In this document: positions 45,862 through 57,093 of the stretch, one piece after another | Position numbering within the stretch: the stretch's first letter is position 1 | Layout: each line of letters opens with the position of its first letter | Assembly (NCBI GenBank): GCA_003415625.1 | Contig: PYIU01000003.1 | Coordinates: 5,332,001-5,396,000, forward strand | Direction of reading: 5' to 3' | From: Aquanectria penicillioides | Taxonomy: Eukaryota > Ascomycota > Sordariomycetes > Hypocreales > Nectriaceae | Length of the DNA stretch: 64,000 nt | Position numbers and translations under genes: made by a program | The notes under the pieces: generated by a model | Databases searched by the model: none | Told to the model about the DNA's origin: nothing | What the model saw: the letters and a program-made list of their open reading frames with translations, nothing else

Positions 45862-48800
45862 ATGAGCATCGATCTTCCCAGAGTTGATTTGAGGAAGATA
45901 TCTTCACTTTCTGGAAAGAGGTAGACGCATTCCAAACCCAACTTCGTTGAATAGAGCCAGGGAAACGCTACAGCTTCTATGACGGGCCGCCTTTTGCAAA
46001 TGGTACCTGAGCTGTTTTCTTGGGTATCTTTATCCATGCATTGTCGAAGCTTTTCCTGCTCCACTTCCTTTCCAAACCGACTGGATCGTAGTCTAATTTC
46101 GACATACTAGGGTCCCCCCATTATGGGCATCTCCTTGCATCCACGATCAAAGACATCATTCCCCGATATTGGTCCATAAAAGAATACCACGTGAGCCACC
46201 GGTCCGGTTGGGATACTCATGGCGTTCTCATAGAGCATGAGAGTGACAAGAAACTCAACATCGCTGGCAGAGATGATGTTATGAAAATGGGTATCGAGCA
46301 GTATAATGCAAAATACTGGGCCATTGTCATGACGTATGCCCGTGAATGGAGAAGCACTATCAAGCGCTTAGATCGCTAAATCGACCTTGACAATGACTAC
46401 AAAGTGAGTCATGTTCGCTTGAAAGACTGCCTCATATTTTGACGCATGGAGACTGACTATGTTCCAAGTCCATGGATGTCAACTTCATGAAGTCATGCTG
46501 GTGGGTTTTCACGCAGCTCTTCGGCAAGAACCTGGTGTAGAGATCGTATTGAATCATGCCGTACTCGACTGCCCTCTGCACGCCACTCAATCACATGGAG
46601 TCAAAACATAAGGAGAATATGACTCAAGACCCCGCCATTGTCGTCGCATTCCCAATTGTTGATGCGAAAGGACAAAAAAACACGTCGCTTCTAACGTATA
46701 CGACAACGCCGTGGACGCTCCCCTCGAATTTGTCCATTGCCATTCATCCAGGCTCCGAATATATTAAAACTTTCGATGAGACAAACCAACATAACTTTAT
46801 TCTCTTAGAATCCAGTTTGGGAGACGTCTTCAAGAACCCCAAGAAGCCGAAATACAAAATCGTAGACAAATTTTTAGGGGAATCTATGGTTGGTTGGAAA
46901 TATCAACCCCTCTTCGGATATTTTACAGAGAGGTTTTCAGACTGTTTCCAGGTTGTTGCGGCAGATTATGTGGAAGCAGACCAGGGCACCGGGCTCGTAC
47001 ATCAGGCTCCAACTTTCCGACAGGAGGACAACGACACAGCAGTGTCCACGGGATCCATCACACCTCAACGTCTGCTGCCTTGCCCAGTTGATGATAAGGG
47101 ATGGTTCACTTCGGAGGTCCCAGATTATGCCGGCCGGCATGTCAACACAGCTTATCCGGCGAGCCGTTTCCTCTTGATTTTTTCGTATTACCGATTTAGT
47201 TCCAACTATGCTAGTCAACCTCGAGAAAACGAATTGGGCGCCCCAATTTGTCAAGGAAGTGAGGTTCGCTAATTGGGTTACCAACGCACTCGATTGGAAC
47301 GTTTCCCGAAATCTGTATTGGGGGACGCCAATTCCTCTGTGGGTCGGTGATGACTATGAAGAGGGGGATTATGCCAGGAGTATTTCAGAACTCAAAGCAT
47401 TGAGTGGCTTCACTGGGGATCTAACTGATATCCATAGAGAGAACACTGACTTCATCGAAATCCCCTCCAAAAAGGGAAAGGGGGTTCTTCGCCGAGTTGA
47501 TGAAATTTTTGACTGCTGGTAAGATTACGAACATCCTGATGACCTGGTGGAAATGCTTATAGTTGGATAGGTTTGAATCGGGAAGCATGCCATACGCTTC
47601 GAGGCACTTTCCATTTGAGAATTCTGATGACTTCCAGTGGCAGTTGTTTCCTGAAGATTTTATTACGGAGGGTTTAGATCAAACCCGTGGTTGGTTTTAT
47701 ACTCTAATTGTGCTCGGCAACCATGTATTCCAAGTATCCCCATTCAAAAATTGCATTGTGAACGGAATCGTGCTTGCTGAGGACGGAAAGGAAATGTCAA
47801 AGAGATTGAAGAACTACCCGGATCCCATGGGGATTATCAACAAATATGGCGCCGATGCTCTCCGTCTCTACTTGATTAACTCACCAGTTATTCGTGCAGA
47901 ATCGATCCGTTTCAAGGAGGCGGAGGTCAAGGAAATTGTATCGCGAGTCATCCTTCCATTATGGAACAGCTATCGCTTTTTCAGGGAGCAAGCTGCATTG
48001 TTCCCAAAAAAAAAAACCTGCTGGCCAAAATTTTGCTTCGCTCCTCGAGGTAAAAAGATCTGGCTAATCTTATGGATGGATGGGTTCTCTCTAATTGTCA
48101 GAGTCTCCGGCAATACATGGATCAGGAGCTGGAAGGTGAGTTGTTCTAGCACATGGTCCATTCAATCTCCCATCATGGTACAGCATATCGCCTTTACACT
48201 GTCGTGCCCCGGTTGCTTCAAGTCATCGCCAATTTAACAAATTGGTATATCCGATTCAACAGGAAGAGACTGAAGGGTGTTAGTGACCTAGGGCTTGAGG
48301 ATACAACTACTTACTACCTTGAGCACTCTGCTCGAGGTTCTCTTCACAATCGTTCGTGCACTAGCCCCTTTTGCGCCATTCATCACGGAGCACATCTACA
48401 AACTTTTGAAGCCTCACCTCGAGAATCCAGCACAGTTTGAGGACTCCGGGAGTGTACACTTCCTACCTTTCCCAGTGGTGCAGAAATCCTTGATTGACGA
48501 AGATGTTGAGAGGAAAGTGTCATCGATGCAGAAAGTCATTCAACTTGGCAGGGCAGCCAGAGATCATTCCAATAACCCTCTAAAAACACCACTTGGGTCC
48601 TTGGTTATCATCGCAGATCCCCACATCACTTCAGATGTGGAGCTTCTGGAGACCTACATCTTGGAGGAGCTGGACATTAGGAAACTGGTGGTTACCAGCG
48701 ATGAGCAACAATTTAATATCCAGCTAAAAGCCCGACTGGCCTACGCTTGGAATGAAACTGGAGAAGGATGCCAAGCTGGTCCGGGATACTCTACCCAAGC

Positions 48801-49290
48801 TGCCGCAAGATGAGCTCCGCAGATGTTCACGAGAGAAACGAATCACTGTATGGGCAGTGGAAATCGGGGAAGGTGATCTGACTATTGTCCGTGTTCTTGG
48901 GAAGGGCACTTCACATCACCACGGCGAAGCGAGTTCGAGCTAGGAGGCATCCTTCGCCCAGGACATGATTGTTTTGTTGGATTAAAAAGAATATTCGGGA
49001 CTCATGGAAGAAGGACTTGCTCGTAGCATCATTGGCGGCGTTCAAAGGCTACGAAAGAGGGCAGGCTTGGCTCCCACGGACGATGTTTTGATGCAGTACG
49101 ATGGCCTAGACAGCACAGACCAAGTCGATGTCCAAGCAGTCTTGGCTGCTAAGGCGTCACTGTTCGAGACGGCCATCCGCGGGACATTACAGCATGTGCC
49201 ACAGGCTGAGCCCCTGGAGAGATTGCTCGTGGAGGGGCAGCAAGTTGCTGGCAGCCTCTCCTTGTGCCTCCGCTTGGCCAAGTCCTCCCT
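45862..49290 (+). pseudogene. Decayed isoleucyl-tRNA synthetase (cytosolic type) copy with introns
   Basis: Recognised by collinear blocks: FYDGPPFANG, PHYGHLL (HIGH motif) and STIKDIIPRYWS near 46020-46180; GWDTHGV; TLPSNLSIAIHPGS; RFANWVTNALDWNVSRN and YWGTPIPLWV near 47270-47340; FESGSMPYAS; EGLDQTRGWFYTL; EMSKRLKNYPDP (KMSKS motif) near 47790; TNWYIRFNRKRLK; APFITEHIYKLL near 48370; GGVQRLRKRAGL near 49033. In-frame stops include TGA 45948-45950, TAA 46377-46379, TAG 46538-46540 and TGA 46550-46552; frame changes occur near 45890, in an A run near 48006 and around 48300; and about 60 residues between the HV..TAYP block (47150) and the NLEKTNW block (47220) are missing. Intron-like GT-AG gaps remain (for example in 46010-46108, 46405-46469, 47521-47570 and 48133-48179), so it is a DNA duplicate, not a retrocopy. 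A working copy must exist elsewhere in the genome. Confidence 0.9.
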
Positions 49291-51054
49291 CAGCCGGCCA
49301 AGTGGTTGGAGCGGGATGATCAATAACGGCAGCCACGTGCTGCTGACCGTTAATTACGGGTGCGGTGGGGAAACGGACTCAGGTCAGGCCGCTGCTGAGT
49401 TGCGTAAAAGCGGCATTACTACGGGAAAGAGCGTTCCAAAAGACCGTCTGCAAGGTGACCGTGACAGCCTCACGCTGAGCCTAGATGTCATTCGTGTCGC
49501 ACATTTGCGCCAGTCTGCCCTCCTTTTTGGGAGTCGCCTGGACGTCTTCGTGTCATCCAAGTCGGCTATCTCCCGAACTGTGTCATCTTCGCCGTATGGC
49601 CAGATCATCTGGATCGTCATGGGACTAGACAGGGAGGGGGCTGCCGTCCTCAGTCCAAAAGGCTCAGTTGAGCACAGCCGCTTCGTTTCATTCAGCATTC
49701 AGCCATCGACAGCCACATTGTGGCGCAAGAATCAATTGGTCCAGATGGACAAGGACAAGTCGGAGTGCTACAGACCGTGGGAGCAGAGATACCTGCAGGG
49801 TCTCAACTCACAGCCACGCTGCTAACCGACCCTCCACTCCGGATCGAGCCCAAATTGGCCTTGCCCAGCCCTACCGCACCCACCAATGCGGTCGGTGCTG
49901 CTGGGGCTGGATGATGCACCCACTTCCGATTGTTCAGCCAGCGCAAATCGTTCCGGTGGTGTTCCCAGGCTCCCAAGCTCCCACAGGCTCCCAGGCTCAC
50001 AGGCTCACATCCCCTCCATTGCCCCAGGCACCCGCATCGCGCCGCTCCCTCCCTCCCTCCCGCTGCCGCTTTGTTGCCTCCAAGGGCCCCTTCAAGGGCC
50101 CCCCAAGCCATAATAGCCATCGAAGATCGACAGAGCAAGCCATGGGACGAGGCAAGAGATCTAACCTGAACTCCGCTACTTATCTGTGAGGGAATGACAG
50201 GCCAAAGCCCCTTGACCCCCAAGGCGAACCACTGCGCAGCCAGCTCCTGTCTGGAGGTACTGGCTGGTATACCGGCTCGTTGGATGACAGGGTCAGTTCC
50301 TCGTCGTGGAGGCTGAGACGGGATGGGACTCAATCAGCAGGCCTATCCCATTCGCAGTCTGCCCCCATCAAAAGACCCCAGTTTGTCCTTATGATGTGCC
50401 TTCTTGTCTTTTCCGCTCCCTCTCACCCCGTAATCCACCGTTTCCTTTCTATCCTGTTCCATGTGCCGCTTTCCTGGTTCCTGCATTTAATTACCTGACC
50501 TGCCAACTAAGAACCTATGTATACCGCCTTGGCCCATTTCACCACCGAGCCACAGCCCACTCTTCTAACCCCCTTTTGTTCATTTGTTCATTTTCTCTTC
50601 TCACACCAACAGTCCCAGCTCCACTGTGACTGTCCGCCCCGGCCTGAGCTGAATCGAGCTGATCCGCCATTTGCCTTGCGAAACTGTCGCCTCGCCTTGC
50701 CCAATCCCACCCACTTACCACTGATTGACCTCGCCCGCCTTGATAACTGGACAGCAACCGCACCTCAGCCTGCCTCGCTCAGCCGAGTCCAGCACAGCAC
50801 AGCACAACTCAGCATAGCACAACACAACGCATCCCCTCATTTTTGGCACCCCGTTGGGCTTCTGTCTTGTCTCAACCTCCGACAGAGGCCTTCGCCATCC
50901 CAGCTACCGAGTTTCTACCTGAGCCGCGCTGGTTGGTTCGTCTCCGAGGTACTCTCAACCATCTTTTTTCGCCTGTCATCCTCTCAACCTCTCGCTTCGC
51001 CGCCATTCCCGCTTGCTTACCAACGTCACATGGGCCGTTAGGCACTCTAACTTG
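49291..51054. other. Region between the synthetase remnant and the kinase, no gene supported
   Basis: Left part may still carry remnants or read-through of the synthetase C-terminus. The right 900 bases are C/T-rich, with CCCTCCCTCCC blocks and a CAGCACAGCACAG-type stretch near 50790-50825, a usual fungal promoter/leader pattern for the kinase gene at 51055. Confidence 0.45.
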
Positions 51055-52920
51055 ATGGCCGATCTCAGGCTGGAGCCCTCGGAGGAGGGTTCAGAGGCGC
51101 ATACCGTGCCGTTCTCACAGTCCGAGATCGATGCCCGCTTCAAGGGCATCCGCGTCGAGGAGCCTGCTCCTCCCGCCGACCCCGAGGCCGTCTCCCTCGA
51201 CGTCCTCCAGGTCGAGGATCACCACCACCAGCAGGGCATCCGCATCCTCGTGCGCCCTCTGACCAGCTTTCCCAACTCACGGTCCGTCAGCCCTGGTAGC
51301 GATAGCTGCCAGTGGCTCGCCCTCCGCGCCGAAGTGGCCTCTGCGGAACAGCCAGAGCACAAGGTCCTCGCTGTGACTCAGACGTCCAAGGATATCAAGT
51401 TCTCCGTCCGCATCCCCGGCGAGACTCAGGATGACTCCCCGCGACCCGCCCTGTGGTGCGAGCTGTACTACGACCCTGCCAGTGACAAGGTAATTTTTCT
51501 AAACAAGTCGGATGTCCCCATTTCCCTATCGGGCGTCTCCCAGACTCCGCTATCTAGCCCTCCCCTCAGCGCCGCCCACGTTATCAACCCAGGACTAGCC
51601 AAAGCCTTGAAGCCAGGAACATGGCGCATCACCGTCAGGGACATTGCCGTCCTTGATTTCAGGATTCTAGAAAAGCGCCCAGTGACGCTGTACGAACCCC
51701 GGCCACCTGCCTTTCTGGAGGAAATGTCTTCATCAAGTGGCTCTAGCCAGATCAATCTGAGCGGGAAACGAGCCTTGACTCCGGAGGTTGATGAGAAGCG
51801 GGTTAAGCGCCGCGTCTCCGACCCGGATACCCCTGGTGATGATGGCGTCATCATGTTCCTCAGGCCTGCCGCTGACCCTCTTGTATTTCCCCTTCCCAAA
51901 GGTCGCGAGAGCAAGGAGCTCTCGGCCATCGATGCGCACCCATTGCTCGATGCCCAGCCCGGCCAAACCATCGCAGTGCCCGGCGTCTGCGAGCTTGACC
52001 AATACCAACTTACCAAACGGGACCCGATCGCATCCACCTCCCTCTCGGCTGTCTACACTGCAGAACACTCCCAGGTATCAGACCTCGTCACAGTCAAGGT
52101 ACTCAAGACCCGCGTCGCAAATCCCAATGACAAACCTTATGTACATGAACGGAACGTCATTCGTCAAGCCGACATGTGGCTACGTGAGTGCAATAGCCAA
52201 GAAGACCTTCAGCACAAGTCCATTGTCCGATACTATGGTGGCGACGCGCGCTTCCTCTCTCTGTACATGGAACATGTGGACGCGAAGGATTTGACGGCAG
52301 CGCCTCGCTGGAGAAGCAAAGCGAATGACGAGTTCCAAGGTGACCGAAGCGATGCTATAAGAATCTTGACAGATATTGCCAGCGCACTAAGCTACATCCA
52401 TGGGCGTAAACTGGTTCACAATGATATCAAACCCGCCAACATTCTGTACTCTCCGGAGCGCGGCGCCGTCCTGTGTGACTTTGGCCTTTCAACATTGGCC
52501 AGCAACTCACCGAATAGCGGCGGAACACCGTACTACGTTCCCCCCGAGTTCATCGGGCGAAAACAGCGCGGCCCTGCGTCGGACGTTTGGGCTCTAGGTG
52601 TCACCATGCTCTACGTCTTACGCAAAATACCCTTCCCCGACTGTCGCGCACGACGTCAGCATCCCCGACCTCTGTATTGGCAAATCGCTGGTATTAACAA
52701 TTCCACGATGCCTCATAAGCAGTATGGCAACGGACAGCCAGCCGTCAATCAGATGCGCGATTGGTTGACAGAGATTCACGAGGCCAGGGAGAATCTCAAC
52801 ACAAAGGACATGCTTGAGCGGCTAATCATTGAAATGCTGGCACCCCATCCCCAGCAGCGTATCACCATGCCAAGAGTATTACAAGAGTTGGCTGCTGCCC
52901 AACCACTCATCGCGGGGTGA
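51055..52920 (+). CDS. Divergent Ser/Thr protein kinase with N-terminal beta-rich domain
   Basis: Single-exon protein of 621 residues from MADLRLEPSE; an in-frame ATG at 51013 would add 14. Kinase core about residues 330-610: VTVK (Lys of subdomain II), YYGGDARFLSLYME, the catalytic loop HNDIKPANILY where Arg of HRD is Asn but the catalytic Asp is kept, CDFGLST with intact DFG, a short activation loop and PYYVPPEF in place of APE, then DVWALGVTMLYV. Glycine loop is weak. The N-terminal region (about 60-210) has a beta-sandwich feel (LWCELYYDPASDKVIFLNKSD) reminiscent of FHA domains, but I cannot confirm it. Found as an orphan kinase type in filamentous fungi; substrate unknown. Likely active given Lys, Asp and DFG. 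Confidence 0.88.
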   Translation: MADLRLEPSEEGSEAHTVPFSQSEIDARFKGIRVEEPAPPADPEAVSLDVLQVEDHHHQQGIRILVRPLTSFPNSRSVSPGSDSCQWLALRAEVASAEQPEHKVLAVTQTSKDIKFSVRIPGETQDDSPRPALWCELYYDPASDKVIFLNKSDVPISLSGVSQTPLSSPPLSAAHVINPGLAKALKPGTWRITVRDIAVLDFRILEKRPVTLYEPRPPAFLEEMSSSSGSSQINLSGKRALTPEVDEKRVKRRVSDPDTPGDDGVIMFLRPAADPLVFPLPKGRESKELSAIDAHPLLDAQPGQTIAVPGVCELDQYQLTKRDPIASTSLSAVYTAEHSQVSDLVTVKVLKTRVANPNDKPYVHERNVIRQADMWLRECNSQEDLQHKSIVRYYGGDARFLSLYMEHVDAKDLTAAPRWRSKANDEFQGDRSDAIRILTDIASALSYIHGRKLVHNDIKPANILYSPERGAVLCDFGLSTLASNSPNSGGTPYYVPPEFIGRKQRGPASDVWALGVTMLYVLRKIPFPDCRARRQHPRPLYWQIAGINNSTMPHKQYGNGQPAVNQMRDWLTEIHEARENLNTKDMLERLIIEMLAPHPQQRITMPRVLQELAAAQPLIAG

Positions 52921-53357
52921 ACCCAAACGACGGCCATGAAGGCTGCATTGGAAATTTAAACCAAAGATCTATCATTACATCTGACTTTTCAACCATTATT
53001 GCCTGCTCTGTTCCTTGGAGTTGAGATGGAGTAGTAGCATGTATATTTTTTTTTATCGTGGGAGGTGGTCATAGCCAGGTCTAAAAGATGATAGGGTGAG
53101 CGCCGTCGTTAAGAATCACAAGTTCTGGGCTAACATGTTATAGATTGATTGAAACGACATGGTTGACTACCAGAACGTGGCCGTCTTGGAGCACCTTTGC
53201 ATGGGCCTGAGGCACCGGCAGCATTGTAAATCATTGTGTATATTAAAGAGCAAAGAGCACGTTTGTTGTTCTTTCATGAGCTCCTGAGGGGCATTCACCC
53301 TAATATATGACCACTGTCTTCCGCATTTTTCAAGCACTTAGCCGACGATGAGCACGA
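52921..53357. other. Intergenic region between convergent genes
   Basis: 3' flanks of the kinase and X325 genes. Contains T runs near 53047-53054. No gene seen. Confidence 0.5.
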
Positions 53358-54113
53358 TTACAGCGCAATGCCCATAGCAAACAACGTTGCAAGTCCCACG
53401 ACGGAGGACATCGCAACCACATTGACGTTCAGCATTCCTGCAGCGTTGCTTCCGCTCTTGCTACCCGAGCTCGAGGAGTTGGAGCTGTTGCTACTGCTGC
53501 TCTGCTCGTTCAGGGTAGCCTGATTCTGGATGGTCACGTATTTGACCTCAGACGTGCAGTTGCTGGGGCCTGTGGCATTCTTTCTGAAGCGAATGTCGGC
53601 GCAGTTGTACAGGGCGCTGCCACTTGTGCCGGAGGTGACAACCTGGATAGTGGCCAGGTCGCCCTCCTTGACCTCAACAGGAAGCTTGAGCTTCTCCACG
53701 CACAGAACGCCAGGGCTGGTGGCATTCCAGAACTGAGGGGTCAGAGAGACATTGAAGTTGGTCGCGTTGTCGCCCAGACCCAGGTTAATGAAGACGAAGG
53801 TGAACGGGTGGTGCAGCTCCAGCTTGATGGCACCACCATCGAGGGGCCAGTCAGTGATGTTTCCGGCACCATAACCAACACCGGCACCTGGGGGCGATGG
53901 ACGTTAGCATGCTTGGCAATTTGGCAACGGCCTGAGATCGACGAGGATGTGGAGAGTGCAAGGTCACTTACAAGGGTATCTCCACTGGCTGTACTTGGCT
54001 TCACCCTCGTCGGAGAGCGTGTCAGCTCGCCATTCGGGAAATTCAATACCGAAGTGGGCAGTGACGACACTGGCGGCCGCCGCCAGAGTAAGAAGGGTCC
54101 TTGGTACCATCAT
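53358..54113 (-). CDS. X325 / BIM1-like copper-binding protein, GPI-anchored
   Basis: LPMO-like fold protein of the X325 family (Bim1 in Cryptococcus), tied to copper handling rather than polysaccharide oxidation. Exons 53972-54113 and 53358-53887, 84-base intron, 223 residues. Signal peptide MMVPRTLLTLAAAASVVTA is followed directly by His (HFGIEFPEWRADTL), the N-terminal copper ligand after cleavage. Further landmarks: YSQWRYPC, GYGAGNITDWPLDGG, LELHHPFTFVFINLGLG with a second His pair, SLTPQFWN and the Cys pair around VLCVEKL and YNCADIRF. A Ser/Asn/Gly-rich stalk and a hydrophobic C-terminus (VVAMSSVVGLATLFAMGIAL) indicate a GPI anchor. Copper-regulated expression is likely by family but no site was proven. 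Confidence 0.93.
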
Positions 54114-55291
54114 CTTGCTTGGATGGAGTGTGCAGTCTCGAAGTGGAGGGCAAGAAAGCAGAGTAACTACTGAGGAGGTGTCGCAGAGGAGGGCGCAGGT
54201 GAGAGGTGAGAAGGAGGTGAGAAGGAGGTAACAATGCAGCTACGAGGAAAATCAAGCTCCCGTCAGGGTTGTCTTTATACACGCTCTCGGAACACGGCTT
54301 GCAGAAACGATGGCAGCATTGGGCCAGAGGGCGAGGTGAGATGCATGCATGTCGAGCTAAGCTTAAGTTAGTCTATGGTCGAGAGCTGCTAGCGTGAGTG
54401 AATTTGCTCGCGGGCTGCTGGGTTGAACCCAGGCCGTGGTCTTAGTCGCCCGGCGAACGAACGATCTGTGACACAGCAGATGCTGCTGATCGGAGAGGCT
54501 TGCCGGAGTATCGGGACCAGGTGTCAAAGTCGGATGGACCATGTGGCCGGCGTGAGAGTGGTAAGCAACCATCGTGGCGGCAGCCGCGTCAGTATTTCCA
54601 CTGTTCACGGCTTCAAGTAATCAAATGGTCTCAATTCACTTGAGCACCACGTTTACTCCGGTTTTTTGAAAATTTTCCCTCTTCTCCCTTCTCTAGTACT
54701 CAGAAAAACGTAGCCTCATGCCGAACCTGGCGTCAAATTCTCACATGCCATTCGCACGAACTGGTCCCTATATTCGCGAGGGTTGCGGGGGCGGGGCGCG
54801 CGCTATCCCCGGCCCAGCACGCGGCTGAGACTATAAACTTGCTCAAATGGCCGCAAGATCCTTGCTTTCGGGTCGTAGTATGGGACCTTGCTCTGGAATT
54901 TCTTTATCGCTCCGGCATAAACGGGCCTATGACGGCTTATGGCAACACAAGAGGGCGAATTGACGAATGGTTGCTGGAGTGGGCATGCGTATGATCTCGG
55001 TAAGAGATCCGAGTTCGGTCCAGGGTAGTTATCTCGATGCAAGTTGATAACCAGGGCACAAACATTACCGGGGACAAGTATTGCCATATTGAGAAATTTT
55101 CCATGTTTTCTGGGTGCATCGGTGTTTAATCACATGGACTAACTCAATGTAATAAAGTCTCCAATTTCCCTCGCTGTTTCCCCGTGTCGCTATTCGTTTC
55201 CCGCCAGTCCCTCATTACTCGCCTCGGTGGGTCCCATGCCGTTCATTGTTAGACCACCCCTTTGATAAATCCTTTCAGTCACCCTGGCGCC
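54114..55291. other. Intergenic region, no gene seen
   Basis: Upstream of the X325 gene. Includes GGAGGTGAGAAGG-type repeats near 54195-54230 in the leader. Short frames only. No metal-response element could be assigned with confidence. Confidence 0.45.
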
Positions 55292-56602
55292 CTAAATCAA
55301 TGCCTTTGGATCCTCTCCATTGATAACGTCGAACTCGTCCCTGTTGCAAGCTGACTTGGCCGAAAAGTCATAGTCCATTATTGTGGACCATAGTTTGCCA
55401 TGCGTGTAGAGTTTCCCATCCACTTGTCGGACAAAGGAACCCAAATCTTGGAGACTATGAAAGCAGACCCAGCCAACGGTGCCCTCGTGGGGTACCCCAA
55501 CTGCCACGGGATCAAAATCAGAGAAAAAGTCGAATAATCGTTCAGCCGTGAACATTTTTAAGCCATCACCCAAGGCCACTTTCGCAGTGAAGGGGTAAAG
55601 CTCCTTCGGCCCTGGCTTCTCATTCCAGTACTTTCTGAGTCGAACATTTCCGCTAAATCCACATGTATCAAGTTGCTCGTGTGCTGACTGTTTGATATAT
55701 AAACAGGTGGACTGTGACAATGTCATGAAGCCGAGTAGAATGGCGGCGATGCGGACCGCACTGTTACCCGCATTTTGGAGCTGGTATATTGAACGAACTG
55801 CCAGGGGATCATTGCCGTAACCAAGTGAAATGAGTGTTTCTCTCATACCGGGCAGTTGTGCATTTGATATATCCCCAGCCAATTCCTGCAGGTCGACCAA
55901 TGAGGAGAAACATCCTGCCAGTCTGGGGTAAAGAATCGACATGATCTGTAACTTGGAAGCGAGGTCGAAACCGACCATAACCAGGTTTTCAGCTGTTCCG
56001 AAGGAAGCCATGGTGCTTAGCAGATGATCTTCCACGTCATTTTCGTCTACAAGTTCGAGCTGGCCGAATGCATAAATTTCGCGTCTCTTCTCACGCCGGC
56101 CCGCGCCAGAAATCTGAATACACCGATTCTGGATACCGTGTTGGTCTATAAGAGATGATAGCTTTGGAAAAGCCTCGGCATCTTCTGGGGATCTCCTTGG
56201 ACGGATGGAAGGGATGAATGTGATTCCTATTTCGGCGACATCAAGACCAAGAGCACTATCATTGTCTCGTGGCCTGGTGTCGATGGAAACAAATCCAGAA
56301 TTGCTCCCAAGGAGTCTAAGAGATTGGATATTATCGATTTTGCTATCGCAGAGAGAACCCCAATGCTCCGAATGGGAGTCGGGCGAGTTTGTAACGTCGT
56401 ACATGTTGGTAGACATGGATGCACACTGATGGTAAGTTGTGAAGTTCAGGAAATGTCGCTTGGGCAAAAGAGAATGGGAGGAAATGGCCAGATTAAATAT
56501 GAAATGATGGGCTAACCATCGGAGAAAGAAATCATTGCGAGAACCGTGACAGACCAGAACCGTTGGCCCCCCCGTCCACAAGGGTTTTGGGAAACTCAGC
56601 AT
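55292..56602 (-). CDS. RNase H-fold-like (Gfd2/YDR514C-type) orphan protein
   Basis: Single exon, 436 residues from the first ATG; a later in-frame Met (MSTNMYDVTNSPDS, about residue 63) may be the real start. The segment GFVSIDTRPRDNDSALGLDVAEIGITFI resembles the first strand-turn-strand of DEDD 3'-5' exonuclease-fold proteins such as the Gfd2/YDR514C C-terminal domain, with the first acidic residue as Asp; a middle block ENLVMVGFDLASKLQIM resembles the second (hGhDl-type) motif. A clear third acidic block is less obvious (VRIAAILLGF). Activity is uncertain. Role unknown. Confidence 0.7.
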   Translation of the reverse strand: MLSFPKPLWTGGPTVLVCHGSRNDFFLRWLAHHFIFNLAISSHSLLPKRHFLNFTTYHQCASMSTNMYDVTNSPDSHSEHWGSLCDSKIDNIQSLRLLGSNSGFVSIDTRPRDNDSALGLDVAEIGITFIPSIRPRRSPEDAEAFPKLSSLIDQHGIQNRCIQISGAGRREKRREIYAFGQLELVDENDVEDHLLSTMASFGTAENLVMVGFDLASKLQIMSILYPRLAGCFSSLVDLQELAGDISNAQLPGMRETLISLGYGNDPLAVRSIYQLQNAGNSAVRIAAILLGFMTLSQSTCLYIKQSAHEQLDTCGFSGNVRLRKYWNEKPGPKELYPFTAKVALGDGLKMFTAERLFDFFSDFDPVAVGVPHEGTVGWVCFHSLQDLGSFVRQVDGKLYTHGKLWSTIMDYDFSAKSACNRDEFDVINGEDPKALI

Positions 56603-56997
56603 GATTGTAGATGCTTAGCTTTTGTTACAAGAAAGGGTAATCCTAGACAACAAAATGTGCCAACTCAACCTCGAGGAATCGTAAAATCGAACCTTCGGAC
56701 AGAACGGTTTGGAACGAGATATTGACCGCCAGGGCGTGGAAACTCTAATGTTCTTGGGGAAGCTGATCAATGACCTTTGGCCTGTCCCTCCAATATAGCT
56801 CATTATTTACGAATGAACATTGGAGGATTGAAACCCCTTGCAGAGGGTACTCAGAGCTTTGAACCGTATTAATTATTGTTCCTGATCTATACATTCCCTT
56901 GCTCATCGTTGAGACAATCGTCCATGTCTCTCGCCATGGATTCATAGTACAATTCTGTGCTTACCTAATCACCGAGCCATACAAGCTCCATTGGACG
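56603..56997. other. Short intergenic region before tRNA-Ile
   Basis: Upstream of the RNase H-fold gene (minus) and of the tRNA-Ile gene (plus). No gene or repeat seen. Confidence 0.5.
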
Positions 56998-57093
56998 GCT
57001 TCCGTAGCTCAGTTGGTTAGAGCTTCGTACTAATACTTCAACTTTCAAGTGTTGGTGATGCGAAGGTCGCAGGTTCAAGCCCTGCCGGGAGCA
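56998..57093 (+). tRNA. tRNA-Ile(AAT) with intron
   Basis: Acceptor arms GCTTCCG (56998-57004) and CGGGAGC (57086-57092) pair with one T-G wobble; discriminator A. D-arm GCTC...GAGC and T-arm GCAGGTTCAAGCCCTGC are canonical. Anticodon stem TCGTA/TGCGA encloses loop CTAATA, anticodon AAT, with a short intron of about 20 bases right after position 37 (TTCAACTTTCAAGTGTTGG area). Confidence 0.9.

Noticed and set aside
45862..49290. Repeat-induced point mutation as the cause of the synthetase decay
   Set aside because: Some stops fit C-to-T or G-to-A changes, but other lesions are indels and a block deletion, and I could not count dinucleotides; not claimed.
49004..49825. 273-residue open frame that looks intact
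   Set aside because: Its first part is the C-terminal end of the dead synthetase copy; the rest is read-through with no domain.
51468..52068. Minus-strand frames within the kinase gene
   Set aside because: Shadows of the plus-strand kinase.
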